From NCBI RefSeq assembly GCF_008014695.1, contig NZ_VOXE01000004.1:1-64000 (forward strand): a DNA stretch of 64,000 nt, given 5' to 3'. Source of the DNA: Chryseobacterium sp. GTDB taxonomy: Bacteria > Bacteroidota > Bacteroidia > Flavobacteriales > Weeksellaceae. Made by a program: the position numbers and the translations under genes. Below, piece after piece: positions 42,856 through 52,800 of this stretch. The first letter of the stretch is position 1. Each line of letters begins with the position of its first letter. Under the pieces are notes generated by a model that saw only the letters and a program-made list of their open reading frames with translations, ran no database searches and had not been told where the DNA came from.

Positions 42856-43819
42856 AATAAAATATTGTCCAGGAAAACTCACAAAAGGTTTTGATACTTA
42901 CAGTCCGATTGTTTTAAAGAAAATGTTTGACGGTAAAAAAATCAGTCCTGTTCTACCCTACACATCCCCATCAGATTCCAAAGAGCGGTCGGTATTTAAT
43001 GAAAATCAACTGCATATTTCTATTTCAGGTTTTCAGGAAAAATACTCATTGCTCATCGAAAATTCGAAATTACGGTTAACGACTGAAAATGAGCGCGGAC
43101 AATACATTTTGAAGCCGATTTCAGACCTTCCAAAAAACAGTGAGTTTGCACCAGCAAACGAACATCTCACGATGCAAATCGCACAGCAAATTTTTAAAAT
43201 AGAAACTGCGGAAAATGCTTTGATATTCTTTGAAAATGGAAAACCCGCATATCTTACGAAAAGATTTGATGTCAAAAAAAACGGGGAAAAATTAGCTGTT
43301 GAGGATTTTGCTTCTCTATTGCAAAAATCACCTGCAACGCACGGTGAACAGTACAAATATCAAGGAAATTACTTGGAACTTTTTGAAGCATTGAAAAAAT
43401 TTGCACCTGCCTCAAAAGTAGAAGCACCAAAACTTTTCACATTAATTCTTTTCAATTATTTATTTTCAAATGGAGATGCTCATCTAAAAAACTTTTCTGT
43501 AATAGAAACAGAGCAAGGTGATTTTAAATTAAGTCCGGCTTATGATCTACTCAATACCAAAATTCATATTGAAGATGCCGATTTTGCTTTAAGCGATGGT
43601 CTTTTACCAAAATCCGTTGCAAAAGGAAAAATAAAAGAGCGGTTTATTTTGTTAAGTCAAAAAGCTGAAATACCAGAAAAAACAATATCCAAAATTTTCA
43701 AAAATTTAACTTCTCAAGAGAATGAAGTAATTCAATTGACTAACCGTTCCTTTCTCAGTGAACAACTTAAAAGAAATTTTATACAGCGTTATCAGACGAG
43801 ATTGAAGAAAATCTCTTGA
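42842..43819 (+). CDS. hipT: HipT-like Ser/Thr kinase toxin, locus 2
   Basis: 325 residues from ATG 42842; an upstream start would add MKELK. The Gly-rich loop holds S60-I-S62-G (HISISGFQEKYSLL), the same SIS motif that is autophosphorylated in E. coli O127 HipT. The catalytic loop GDAHLKN (D212, N217) and AYD (D235) are intact. The zinc-type Cys pattern seen at the start of locus 1 HipT is lost (only C9 remains). A terminator overlaps its stop. The cellular target is not known. Confidence 0.88.
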   Translation: MDQHKIKYCPGKLTKGFDTYSPIVLKKMFDGKKISPVLPYTSPSDSKERSVFNENQLHISISGFQEKYSLLIENSKLRLTTENERGQYILKPISDLPKNSEFAPANEHLTMQIAQQIFKIETAENALIFFENGKPAYLTKRFDVKKNGEKLAVEDFASLLQKSPATHGEQYKYQGNYLELFEALKKFAPASKVEAPKLFTLILFNYLFSNGDAHLKNFSVIETEQGDFKLSPAYDLLNTKIHIEDADFALSDGLLPKSVAKGKIKERFILLSQKAEIPEKTISKIFKNLTSQENEVIQLTNRSFLSEQLKRNFIQRYQTRLKKIS

Positions 43820-43838
43820 AAGAGAATCGTGAGATTTT
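43808..43838 (+). terminator. Terminator at the end of hipBST locus 2
   Basis: AAAATCTC (43808-43815) pairs with GAGATTTT (43831-43838) and a run of T follows. The stem includes part of the hipT stop region. An alternative inner hairpin TCTCTT/AAGAGA is possible. Confidence 0.6.
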
Positions 43839-43860
43839 TTTTAAATAGTTATTCTTTACC

Positions 43861-44050
43861 TTACCGCAATTTCTTAAAAACAATAACATCCACCTTTATT
43901 GTAAGCTGTTGCAAATATCAATTGAACTTTTTGAAAGTATCATGTTCTGAGAACATCACCTTCTGGACTGTCTTTTCTAAATCATCCTATTCTTTGCTTT
44001 CACTATCAACTTCCAAAAGTTTTATCAATTTATTTGCATATCCAGAGACG
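43861..44050 (-). pseudogene. Unidentified gene remnant
   Basis: On the minus strand a frame with two internal stops reads GYANKLIKLLEVDSESKE, DDLEKTVQKVMFSEHDTFKK, then LQQLTIKVDVIVFKKLR. The composition is protein-like but no family was recognised. A plus-strand frame over the same bases looks less natural. Confidence 0.3.
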
Positions 44051-44129
44051 TTTTTATGTTTCGATGTTTACCGGCTTGAGATACTCAGATATAGAAATTT
44101 AAAGCGCAGTGATATATAGCAGCGAAATA

Positions 44130-44310
44130 ATAATTGTTTTATAGAATTTTCCAAATGATTGGGCTTGTAGCGTCATCACATAGCCATACAAAGCTAAAAT
44201 AATTCCCAAAAAACGCCATACCAAACAAGCTTACCTTCCTTTAACCAAAACCAATAACCACCGCCAATTTCACAAAATCCTGCAAGTATAAAAATGAGTA
44301 AGGATTTTTA
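44130..44310 (-). pseudogene. YnfA-like (UPF0060) small membrane protein remnant
   Basis: The minus strand reads LLIFILAGFCEIGGGYWFWL then KEGKLVWYGVFWELF and a stop, and in another frame ALYGYVMTLQAQSFGKF. These pieces match the UPF0060/YnfA pattern ([21 protein letters not shown] ... ALYG...TLQ). Frameshift and loss of the C-terminal helix make it non-functional. YnfA genes often travel with metal-resistance genes. Confidence 0.65.
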
Positions 44311-44332
44311 AATGAAATATCATCTATTACTA

Positions 44333-44947
44333 TTATTTTTTTTTAAATCCGCAAAACTGAAAATTCTGCGTGGTATTAAATGGTGTTGTATGATTTTCCG
44401 TAAAGCATTTTACAGCTTCGAAATTTCTGGAAAAAGTTTCTCTCATCAGACTTTCAGAGTATTGCTTTATTTCTAATCCGCTGCATTTTAGAGGTCCATT
44501 TTCTGAAAATGTGCCTAATAAAAAATGACCGTTTTCATTGATGGATTGACTTACTAAATGTGCATATTTTTGAATACGTTCATCATCTGTAAGAAAATGA
44601 AAAACTGCTCGATCTTGCCAGAAATCAAATTTAACATCAGTTTCAAATTCTGTAATATCCGAAACAATCCAATGTACTTGGTCAGCTTTATCGCCTAATC
44701 GCTTTTTAGCTTTTTCTAATGCAGTAGCAGAAATATCTAGTACCCAAATGTTCTCATATCCTTTTTCTAGTAAAGCATCTACTAAATTACTATCGCCACC
44801 GCCAACATCAATGATATTGGCGGTTTTAGGCAAATTAAAATTTCCTAAATAATCCATTGAAGTTTTGGGATATTCTTGGGTCCAGCTCACTTCATTTGGG
44901 CTTTTGGTTGAAAATACCTTTTCCCAGTGTTGTTTATTCTGATTCAT
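44333..44947 (-). CDS. Class I SAM-dependent methyltransferase
   Basis: 204 residues. Motif I is ANIIDVGGGDSNLVDALLEK and the next acidic strand IWVLDISATALEKAKKRLGD; then VHWIVSDITEF and FDFWQDRAVFHFLTDDERIQ. It lacks a signal peptide. Relatives in Bacteroidota are annotated as thiopurine or trans-aconitate-type methyltransferases; some handle metalloids. It lies between the YnfA remnant and the decayed CDF gene, which suggests that it was acquired together with metal cargo. Substrate unknown. Confidence 0.8.
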   Translation of the reverse strand: MNQNKQHWEKVFSTKSPNEVSWTQEYPKTSMDYLGNFNLPKTANIIDVGGGDSNLVDALLEKGYENIWVLDISATALEKAKKRLGDKADQVHWIVSDITEFETDVKFDFWQDRAVFHFLTDDERIQKYAHLVSQSINENGHFLLGTFSENGPLKCSGLEIKQYSESLMRETFSRNFEAVKCFTENHTTPFNTTQNFQFCGFKKK

Positions 44948-45180
44948 TTTTTTAACTTTTAACTAAAAACAGGGTTATAGATGTTTTTCATCAATAACCC
45001 TGTTCATTTTTTGAGTGGCAAATTTACGCCGAAAAACCCGTAGCCAATCCTAACAGACAAGATAGCATTACTACACATTTCCAACAGTTTAACTGGTTAT
45101 TCATTTTTAAAGTTATTTATGTTAATATTGTCATACATATAAGCAATTTTTACGCCACTGTTAAGGGTAATTATTAGTAT

Positions 45181-45572
45181 TTACAATGAGATATTATTTG
45201 GAGTATAATCTTCTTTATCAATAGGAACTTCTAATGTGGTATGATTAATTTTATAGGTTGCATTTAGTTCTTTCTTAATAGCAAATAATATATCGTTCAT
45301 TTCTGAAATAGTGGTGTCTGGTTTCATAATAATATGACCATTTAAAGCATTTACACCAGAAGTTAATGACCAACCGTGCAAATCGTGAACGGCTCCAACT
45401 TCTGTTTTTTCTACAAGGTATTTTTCAAGGGTTTAAAAATCTACATCTTTCGGAACCCCTTCTAATAAAATATCTACCGATTCTGTCAATAAACTAAAAG
45501 TCCTTGGTAAAATAAACAAACCAATAAATGCACTCAGTATTATCCATCCTGTAAAAGTAGTTAATTTGTTTA
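45181..45572 (-). pseudogene. CDF (CzcD-like) cation exporter, truncated and broken
   Basis: The minus strand encodes the last membrane helix GWIILSAFIGLFILPRTF, SLLTESVDILLEGVPKDVDF, an in-frame TAA, then TLEKYLVEKTEVGAVHDLHG and WSLTSGVNALNGHIIMKPD. These match the final helix and the cytoplasmic domain of CzcD-type zinc/cadmium exporters. The first ~170 residues are gone. A short palindrome TTTAGCAAATGCTAAA is at 45573-45588. It probably decayed because the P-ATPase and CzcCBA-like pump next to it cover its job. 44948-45180 shows nothing else. Confidence 0.8.
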
Positions 45573-45634
45573 TTTAGCAAATGCTAAAATAAGGATTTAT
45601 AATAAAGTGATCAATTTTTTACTCGATGCTTTCG

Positions 45635-47593
45635 TCAAAATTTTATCCGCTGTATCCTTACAGCGTTTAAAATTGCCAATAATGCCACACCAACATCCGC
45701 GAAAACCGCTTCCCACATTGTTGCCAAACCTCCTGCTCCTAAAACTAAAACAACGGCTTTCACGGCAAATGCCAGAATGATATTTTGCCAAACGATTTTT
45801 TTTGTCTGCTTTCCAATATTTATGGCCATTGCAATTTTACTCGGCTTATCATCCTGAATTACAACGTCCGCGGTTTCAATAGTAGCATCGCTTCCCAATC
45901 CACCCATTGCAATTCCTACGTCTGAAAGTGCGACGACCGGAGCGTCATTTACGCCATCGCCCACAAATGCTACACTCTCGCTTTTGCTTTTAATCGCTTT
46001 CAATTTTTCTACCTTATCTTCGGGCAGTAGATCTCCGAAAGCCGTATCAATCCCTAATTCTTTTGCAACAAGTTCTACGACGTTGGTTTTGTCACCGCTT
46101 AACATCGTTACTTTCACATTAAGATTATGCAGTTTAGTAACCGCATCTTGCGCATCTTCTTTTATCGAATCTGCGATGGTCAAATAGCCAGCAAATTTAT
46201 TATCATACGCAATTGCGATGGTAGTATAAACAATTGAACTTGGGTCTAAATCATATTTAACAGAAAATTTGTCTAATAATTTGAAATTACCGACTAATAA
46301 TTCTTTTCCGTTTACGTTTGCCTTTAAACCGTGACCTGAAATTTCTTCTACATTCTCCAATGCTATTTTTGAATCCAATTCTCCAACAAAATTATGAATC
46401 GCAGTTGCTACCGGATGTGTACTTTGACTTTCCAATTTATTGACCATCGCCAAAATTGTTTTTTCATCAAAATCTGGCTGAATAATAACTTCCTGAACTT
46501 TGAAAACACCTTCCGTCATTGTGCCTGTTTTATCTATCACAACATTCTTTATAGTAGCAATAACGTCTAAAAAGTTGCTGCCTTTAAACAAAATACCGTT
46601 TTTACTTGCAGCGCCAATTCCTCCGAAATATCCTAGTGGAATACTAATTACCAATGCACAAGGACAACTTATTACCAAGAAAACCAGAGCCCTGTAAAGC
46701 CATTTGCTGAAAGTATAATCCTGTACGAAAAACATTGGAATTATGGTAATGAGAACAGCCAATATTACCACGATTGGTGTGTAGATTTTTGCAAATTTTC
46801 TTATAAATAATTCTGTGGGTGCTTTCTGTGAAGTTGCATTTTGTACCAATTCTAATATTTTAGAAAGTTTACTATCCTTATATGCGGTAGTTACTTTCAC
46901 TTGCACCACTGTATTTAGGTTTATCATTCCTGCTAAAACGGTTTCACCTTTAGATTTGGAATCTGGTTTGCTTTCTCCCGTGAGTGCCGCAGTATTAAAT
47001 GAACCTTTTTCTGAAATCAATTCTCCATCTAAACCTAATTTTTCGCCAGATTTTAGTTGGATAATATCTCCGATTTCTACAGATTCTGCCTTCACAGTTG
47101 TTGCTTGGTTATCTTTTAAAACGGTAACTTCATCTGGTCTTTGGTCTAATAATGTTTTGATATCGGATTTTGCTCTCTGTACTGCAAGGGTTTGAAAAAC
47201 TTCACCAACAGCGTAGAAAAGCATTACCGCTACACCTTCCGGATATTCTCCAATTGCGAATGCACCAATTGTAGCGATGCTCATTAAAAGAAATTCTGAA
47301 AAGAAATCACTTTTTCGCATACTATCAAGTGCCTCTTTCAAAACTGGTAATCCCACGGGAATATACGCGACAATGTAACAGACAATTCTTACCCAACCTG
47401 TGAACCAATTTTGTGTAATCCAATTATCCAGTGCAATGGCAACTATCAATAAAGTGAAGGAGATAATGGCCGGCAAAAACATTTTTAGCGTTGTTTTGTC
47501 AGAATTATCGTGATTATGTCCATCATCGTGGGAGTGCTCCCCGGAATGCTTTTCCGTACCTAAATCCCGTAAGTTTAATTTCTTTTTTGCCAT
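45635..47593 (-). CDS. Zn/Cd/Pb-exporting P1B-ATPase (CPC type)
   Basis: 652 residues. A His-rich N-tail (HSGEHSHDDGHNHDN) replaces HMA domains. TGES is at 205-208 and the transport motif CPC at 310-312 in VISCPCALVISIPLGYFGGI, whose context IGAASKNGILFKGSNFLD is typical of ZntA/CadA. The phosphorylation site is DKTGT (354-358) and the hinge GDGVNDAPV. It exports Zn(II), Cd(II) or Pb(II) to the periplasm. Neighbours are a decayed CDF exporter, a ZIP transporter and a CzcCBA-like pump, all consistent with zinc-group metals. Confidence 0.92.
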   Translation of the reverse strand: MAKKKLNLRDLGTEKHSGEHSHDDGHNHDNSDKTTLKMFLPAIISFTLLIVAIALDNWITQNWFTGWVRIVCYIVAYIPVGLPVLKEALDSMRKSDFFSEFLLMSIATIGAFAIGEYPEGVAVMLFYAVGEVFQTLAVQRAKSDIKTLLDQRPDEVTVLKDNQATTVKAESVEIGDIIQLKSGEKLGLDGELISEKGSFNTAALTGESKPDSKSKGETVLAGMINLNTVVQVKVTTAYKDSKLSKILELVQNATSQKAPTELFIRKFAKIYTPIVVILAVLITIIPMFFVQDYTFSKWLYRALVFLVISCPCALVISIPLGYFGGIGAASKNGILFKGSNFLDVIATIKNVVIDKTGTMTEGVFKVQEVIIQPDFDEKTILAMVNKLESQSTHPVATAIHNFVGELDSKIALENVEEISGHGLKANVNGKELLVGNFKLLDKFSVKYDLDPSSIVYTTIAIAYDNKFAGYLTIADSIKEDAQDAVTKLHNLNVKVTMLSGDKTNVVELVAKELGIDTAFGDLLPEDKVEKLKAIKSKSESVAFVGDGVNDAPVVALSDVGIAMGGLGSDATIETADVVIQDDKPSKIAMAINIGKQTKKIVWQNIILAFAVKAVVLVLGAGGLATMWEAVFADVGVALLAILNAVRIQRIKF

Positions 47594-47601
47594 TTTTTAT
47601 G

Positions 47602-47830
47602 TTATTTATTTACCCAAGCCATTGCCTGTTCTTTATCTTTAATTTTAAAATATTTCACTTAGGACTTTGTGAATAAATCCATCACGTTCGCTGTCCATTC
47701 CTGCCATTTATTTTCTCGCCTGATAGCAATTTTACATAATCTGAAAGGTGTATCTCATCAACTTTTACATCTTCATACAACCCTTTTCTATTTCCTCCAT
47801 TTAATTCTTTAAATAAAAACTATTCTCATT
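47602..47830 (-). pseudogene. SpoIIAA/STAS-like protein remnant
   Basis: The minus strand reads FKELNGGNRKGLYEDVKVDE, then in other frames WQEWTANVMDLFTKS, stop, VKYFKIKDKEQAMAWVNK and a TAA at 47602-47604. This matches the SpoIIAA-like STAS family (YEDxK..., W..WM..VMDLFTKAEVKYF, EEAMAWV). At least one frameshift and one stop are needed. It sits between the ATPase and the ZIP gene. Confidence 0.6.
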
Positions 47831-47844
47831 CAATAGTTCAACAT

Positions 47845-48567
47845 CTATGCGTACATCCCTAAAATCATAAATAATAAAAATCCGCCAAAAAACGCGGCAG
47901 TATGCCAAACAGTTTCCTTTTCTTCATGTGCTTCTTTCAGTAATTCTTCGGTAACCAAAAATAGCAATGCGGCAAGACCAAAAGACAAGACTATTTCCAT
48001 CGCACTGTGGCTTAAATTATTAAGCAGCGTCGCACCCAGAAGTGCACTTATGAAGAATAATGAGGCCAAAATGCTAATCCAAAGTATTTTTTTCCCAGTA
48101 GAAAACTTTTTGGTTCCCAATTCTGTCGCAGTGGCGATACCGAGGGATAACAGTTCTAAACTTAATGCAATTGCGAGTAAAATCCCTTCTGTATTTCCTG
48201 CATGAAAGGCAATTCCTAAAAGCAGACCATCGATAAAAATGTCCACCCCTATGGCAATTAACAAACCCCAAGGAATACTACCTGTGGAATTTTCCACAGT
48301 TTCACTTTTTGATGTTAATTTTTTAACTAAAATCATGAGCAAAAACCCCAATGCAAAACCTATGATTGTTTGGACTGCTTTATGGATTTTGACTACATCT
48401 GGTAAAATTTCTACAGCCACCACAGAAAAAACTACCCCTGCAGCAAAATGCAGTATCAAACTCCGCACATTTCCGGAAGGCTGTTTGAAGATAGCGATGC
48501 TACCTCCTATAAGCATTGTAGCAACAGGAATAAGTGCAAATAATAAAATATTTGAAAGACTGATCAT
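47845..48567 (-). CDS. ZIP-family metal transporter
   Basis: 240 residues with eight expected membrane helices. The ZIP signature in helices IV and V is visible: IGVDIFIDGLLLGIAFHAG and LAIALSLELLSLGIATATEL, with acidic residues in the position of the binuclear metal site. A short His-poor loop lies between helices III and IV. ZIP proteins move Zn(II) and related ions down their gradient, usually inward; within an efflux cluster it might feed or balance the export pumps. It is 27 bases downstream of the CzcB-like gene, so it belongs to the same minus-strand operon. Confidence 0.88.
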   Translation of the reverse strand: MISLSNILLFALIPVATMLIGGSIAIFKQPSGNVRSLILHFAAGVVFSVVAVEILPDVVKIHKAVQTIIGFALGFLLMILVKKLTSKSETVENSTGSIPWGLLIAIGVDIFIDGLLLGIAFHAGNTEGILLAIALSLELLSLGIATATELGTKKFSTGKKILWISILASLFFISALLGATLLNNLSHSAMEIVLSFGLAALLFLVTEELLKEAHEEKETVWHTAAFFGGFLLFMILGMYA

Positions 48568-48594
48568 TTATTTAAAAAATTAAATTTATAAAAA

Positions 48595-49791
48595 TTATTC
48601 TTCCTCTTCCATATTATTCATTTTAGAAAGCAAATCATACGCGCCTTTTAAAACCACTTTGCCAGAATCGTTAAATTTTGCAGGCAAAGTAACCGCGGTA
48701 AAACCATTTTCGCTTACACCGGTTTGCACTTCTACCTTCCTAAAGATATATTGTTTTTCTTTTTCATTCCCATCTTTATCTTTGGTTTTTTCTAAAGTTT
48801 TTTCTAAAATAAAAATAAAATTCTTACCTCCGGAACCTACAATTGCCGCATCTGGCAATGCTGGTGTTTCCACAGATCCAAGTTCTATGATAGCATTTAC
48901 AAACATCCCCGGCAACAGATTTTGAGATACATTCTGAATTCTTGCCAAAACATCTACAGTTCTGTCTCCGTGTATATCTTTCCCTATCAGATAAACTTTA
49001 GCAGTTTTTTCCTCGGCGTCACCAGTAGCCTGAAATCGAATAATTTGACCAACGTTTATTTTTGCAACATCTTTTTCAAAAACCTGCACTTTTACCATCA
49101 TATTACCTGTATTTGCAATATCTGCGACAACCTCATTAGTTCCAACATATTTACCGATGTTGGTGTATACTTTGGTAACGTATCCGCTTTGTGGTGCATA
49201 AATATTGGCGCGTGCAGATATATTTCCTCTTGCAACAGAAGCCGGATTGATGTTCGCGACTTGCAATCTTGCCCGTAATCCTGCAACTCTTGCAGACATA
49301 CTATTATACTCACTTTGAGCGCGCTGCAAAGATTTTCTGGCTGCAATATTTTCTTTCACCAATTCTTTTTGGCGTGCAAGATCTTGTCTTAAATAGGACA
49401 TCTGACTACTGCTTTCCATGTAATCCTGCTGTATCTGTAGAAATTCAGGATTTTCTATCGTCGCTACCACAGTACCTTTACCGATATATTTTCCTTCGAT
49501 TACGTTCATGGATTTTACATGACCTCCAAAAGAAGAGGTGATACTGGTCAGATTTTGCGGTGGAACTTCAATAGCTCCAGAGGCTTTGATATAATTGGAA
49601 AGATTAGTATTGGTTATATTTCCCAATTCCATTCCCACACTTTTGTACTGCGCTTCACTAAATTCTACGCTGTTTGCATCGTGCGGAACTTCTACATTTG
49701 CCGTGACTGCTGTTTCTTCCTTTTTATCGGAATTACAGGCTGACAACATAAAACTTAAGACGATGATATATAAATATTTTGATTTACTCAT
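48595..49791 (-). CDS. czcB: CzcB/CusB-like periplasmic adaptor lipoprotein
   Basis: 398 residues. Lipobox MLSAC at the end of the signal region. Beta-barrel and lipoyl halves (ASGAIEVPPQNLTSITSSFG then GHVKSMNVIEGKYIGKGTVV) flank a helical hairpin (MSYLRQDLARQKELVKENIA) and the second half ARANIYAPQSGYVTKVYTNI. No N-terminal His/Met metal motif of the CusF type is present. It links the CzcA permease to its outer membrane part and starts 23 bases downstream of the permease gene. Confidence 0.92.
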   Translation of the reverse strand: MSKSKYLYIIVLSFMLSACNSDKKEETAVTANVEVPHDANSVEFSEAQYKSVGMELGNITNTNLSNYIKASGAIEVPPQNLTSITSSFGGHVKSMNVIEGKYIGKGTVVATIENPEFLQIQQDYMESSSQMSYLRQDLARQKELVKENIAARKSLQRAQSEYNSMSARVAGLRARLQVANINPASVARGNISARANIYAPQSGYVTKVYTNIGKYVGTNEVVADIANTGNMMVKVQVFEKDVAKINVGQIIRFQATGDAEEKTAKVYLIGKDIHGDRTVDVLARIQNVSQNLLPGMFVNAIIELGSVETPALPDAAIVGSGGKNFIFILEKTLEKTKDKDGNEKEKQYIFRKVEVQTGVSENGFTAVTLPAKFNDSGKVVLKGAYDLLSKMNNMEEEE

Positions 49792-49814
49792 GATTTTGGA
49801 ACTTTAATTATTTA

Positions 49815-52800
49815 TTATAAACCAGAAATTAATTCCAGTTCGATGGCTGTTTGATTATATTGATTTAAACTTTCGATGTATTGTTTTTGGACTTCCACGG
49901 CGTTGTTTATGGATTGACTAACCTGGTAATAATCCATTTCTCCAACCTCAAAGGCACGCTGTGATTTTGTAATAAGCAACTTTGCCTGTGGCAATGCTGT
50001 TTCCCTATAAAAATTGATCTGGATTTGCAACCGTTTTAGGTCCGAAAGCAGTGTAGAACCCCGTTGAGAAAGACTGAAAGAAAATGCATCTACTTTTGCT
50101 TCCTGTATTTGCTGGTTAATTTCTGCGGCTTTGATTTTTGCTTTTTGCGCCTTTGCAAAAATGGGTATGCTTATTCCCAATTCTACACCCTGAAATCTTT
50201 TATCTACTCCATAAAACTTCGAAACTCCATTTTTTTCAAAATTCCCAACTAATGATTGATTAAAATAACCGACGCTAAAATCGGGAAGTAACCTGCTTTT
50301 TTCAACTCTGATTTCTTCTTTAGCGACTTCTATCTGGCTTTTCAAAGCAAGCAAGTCTGGATTATTATTAAAAATTGCGCTCTGTGGTGATACATCTAGA
50401 AATTTTTCAGTAAGCGTTTTGTCTGTGATATCTTCGATCGTTTGATTTCCAGTATATCTTTTCAGTTGCTCCAGATGAATTTTTATATATTCTTCAGTCT
50501 GTAATTTTTGCGAAATCGCTTCCTGCAATCTGGTATTAGCATTGTATCTTTCTAAAATATTGGTTTCACCAGTTCGGAATCTTATGTCTGCGGCACGAAG
50601 TATTTTCTCGTAAAGCGTAATCAAATCCTCATTTAATTTTCTCTGTTCTTTTCTGTAGAGTAAACTATAATAAATACTTTTTACCTGATAGGTTATCTGA
50701 TTTTTATAAATCCCTGCCTGCATTTTGGACGCGTTTATATTTGCATCTGCCAGTTCTGTCAGTCTTTTCAAATAAACCGGATTAGGAATATTTTGGCTTA
50801 TGGTAATATTGTTATCATAAGCAATAAGACTGTTGTACTGTCCGAAAGTAAGATTGATGTTTGTTTTTCCGTAATCTTTTACAGAACCTTTTAATGCAGA
50901 CTGGTATTCCTCTCCTAATTTTGCAACCCTTGTGTTTGGATTGGACTCCAGGGAAGCAGAAATTGCTGAATTCAAATCTATCGTTCCTAAAGATGAAGAT
51001 GAATATGAATTTGTCGTAATTTGACCTTTAACTCCATTATTAAAACCTGAGAGTAAAAACAAAAGAATAATTGTTGCTGATCCTGCAATTTTTGTATTTT
51101 TCAACTTACGTCGGGAAGGTTTTATATTCTCCACATAAGAGTAAAGTACCGGCAAAAGTACAAGTGTAAGAAATGTTGCGGTGAACAAACCACCTATAAC
51201 AACTGTTGCTAATGGTTTTTGTACTTCTCCTCCTGCTCCGGTTGCCAATGCCATAGGTAAAAATCCTAATGATGCAACGGTAGCAGTCATTAAAACCGGT
51301 CTTAATCTTATAGCAGTACCTGCGAGAATTCTTTGTTTAATATCTTTCATTCCTTGTTTTTTAAGTTGATTAAACTCTGTTATTAATACGATTCCATTTA
51401 AAACCGCCACACCAAACAAAGCAATAAAGCCTACACCAGCCGAAATACTAAAAGGTAAACCTCTTAACCAAAGGGCAAATATTCCACCTATGGCTGACAT
51501 CGGGATTGCAGTAAAAATTAATAATGAATATTTTAAAGAGCCAAACGCAAAATAAAGCAGCAAAAGAATTAATCCCAATGCAACGGGCACTGCAATAGAT
51601 AATCTCTTATTAGCTTCTTCCAGATTTTTAAATTGGCCTCCATACGTTATGAAATAACCAGTAGGCATTTTAATTTTTTCGTCAATTTTTGCCTGAACGT
51701 CTTTTACTACAGAGGCAATATCTCTACCCCGAACATTAAAGCCAACAATAATTCTCCTTTTGGCATCTTCTCGCTGTATTTGATTGGGTGCCAATTGGTA
51801 ACTTACATCTGCAACCTGCTCCAAAGGAATCTGATTTCCATTACTAGCAGTAACAAAGAGCCTTTTTACATCTTCAATACTTTGGCGTTCTCCTTGTTCT
51901 AACCTAACTACTAAATCAAAACGTTTTTCTCCTTCGAATACCGTTCCGGCAACACCACCAGCAAATGCAGTGTTAATTGCATTATTTATTTCTTCAACAT
52001 TTAACCCATATCGGGCGATATTGTCTCGGTTCAATTTGATGGAAATTTGCGGTAAACCACTCACTTGTTCTACATACAAATCTTCCGCACCATCTATTGA
52101 GGGAATTAACGCCCCTATTTTTTTTGCTAAATCTGAAAGCGTTTCTAAATCATCGCCGAAAATTTTGATACCGACATCCTGTCTTACACCTGAAATCAAT
52201 TCGTTGGTCCGTAATTGTATAGGTTGAGAAAAACCGAAAGTAACACCTGGAACCTGTTCTAAAGTTTTCTGCATTTTCTCCGCTAATTCTTCCCGGGTAT
52301 CTGCACTTGTCCACTCTTTTTTAGGTTTCAATAATATCGTAATATCTGTAGCCTCTATAGGCATTGGATCTGTAGGAATCTCGGATGCGCCAATCTTACC
52401 CACAACTTCCTTCACTTCCGGATAAGTTTTCATTAATAAACTTGATGCCTGCTCTATTTTTTCAACGGTCTGCTCCAGCGAACTTCCTACCAATAATCTT
52501 GTTTCTACAGCAAAATCTCCTTCCTCCAGCGTTGGTAGAAACTCACCACCAAGAGAATTGAAAATAACTGCTGACAATCCGAGAAGCGTAATTGCAACAA
52601 TCAAAACAGTTTTTTTAAATCGCAGTGCACCATTAATCAACGGATCATAAATACGCTGAAATTTTTCCATCATTTTATCAGAAAAATTCTTTTTATGCGT
52701 AATATTCTTACTCAATAAAAGCGAACTGATCATCGGTACATAAGTAAGCGAAAGAATTAATGCTCCAAATATTGCAAAAGAAACCGTTTGTGCCATCGGG

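Noticed and set aside
43829-44119. A 96-codon plus-strand frame after hipBST locus 2
   Set aside because: Ser/Phe-rich low-complexity product and begins inside the terminator; the minus strand shows more protein-like pieces.
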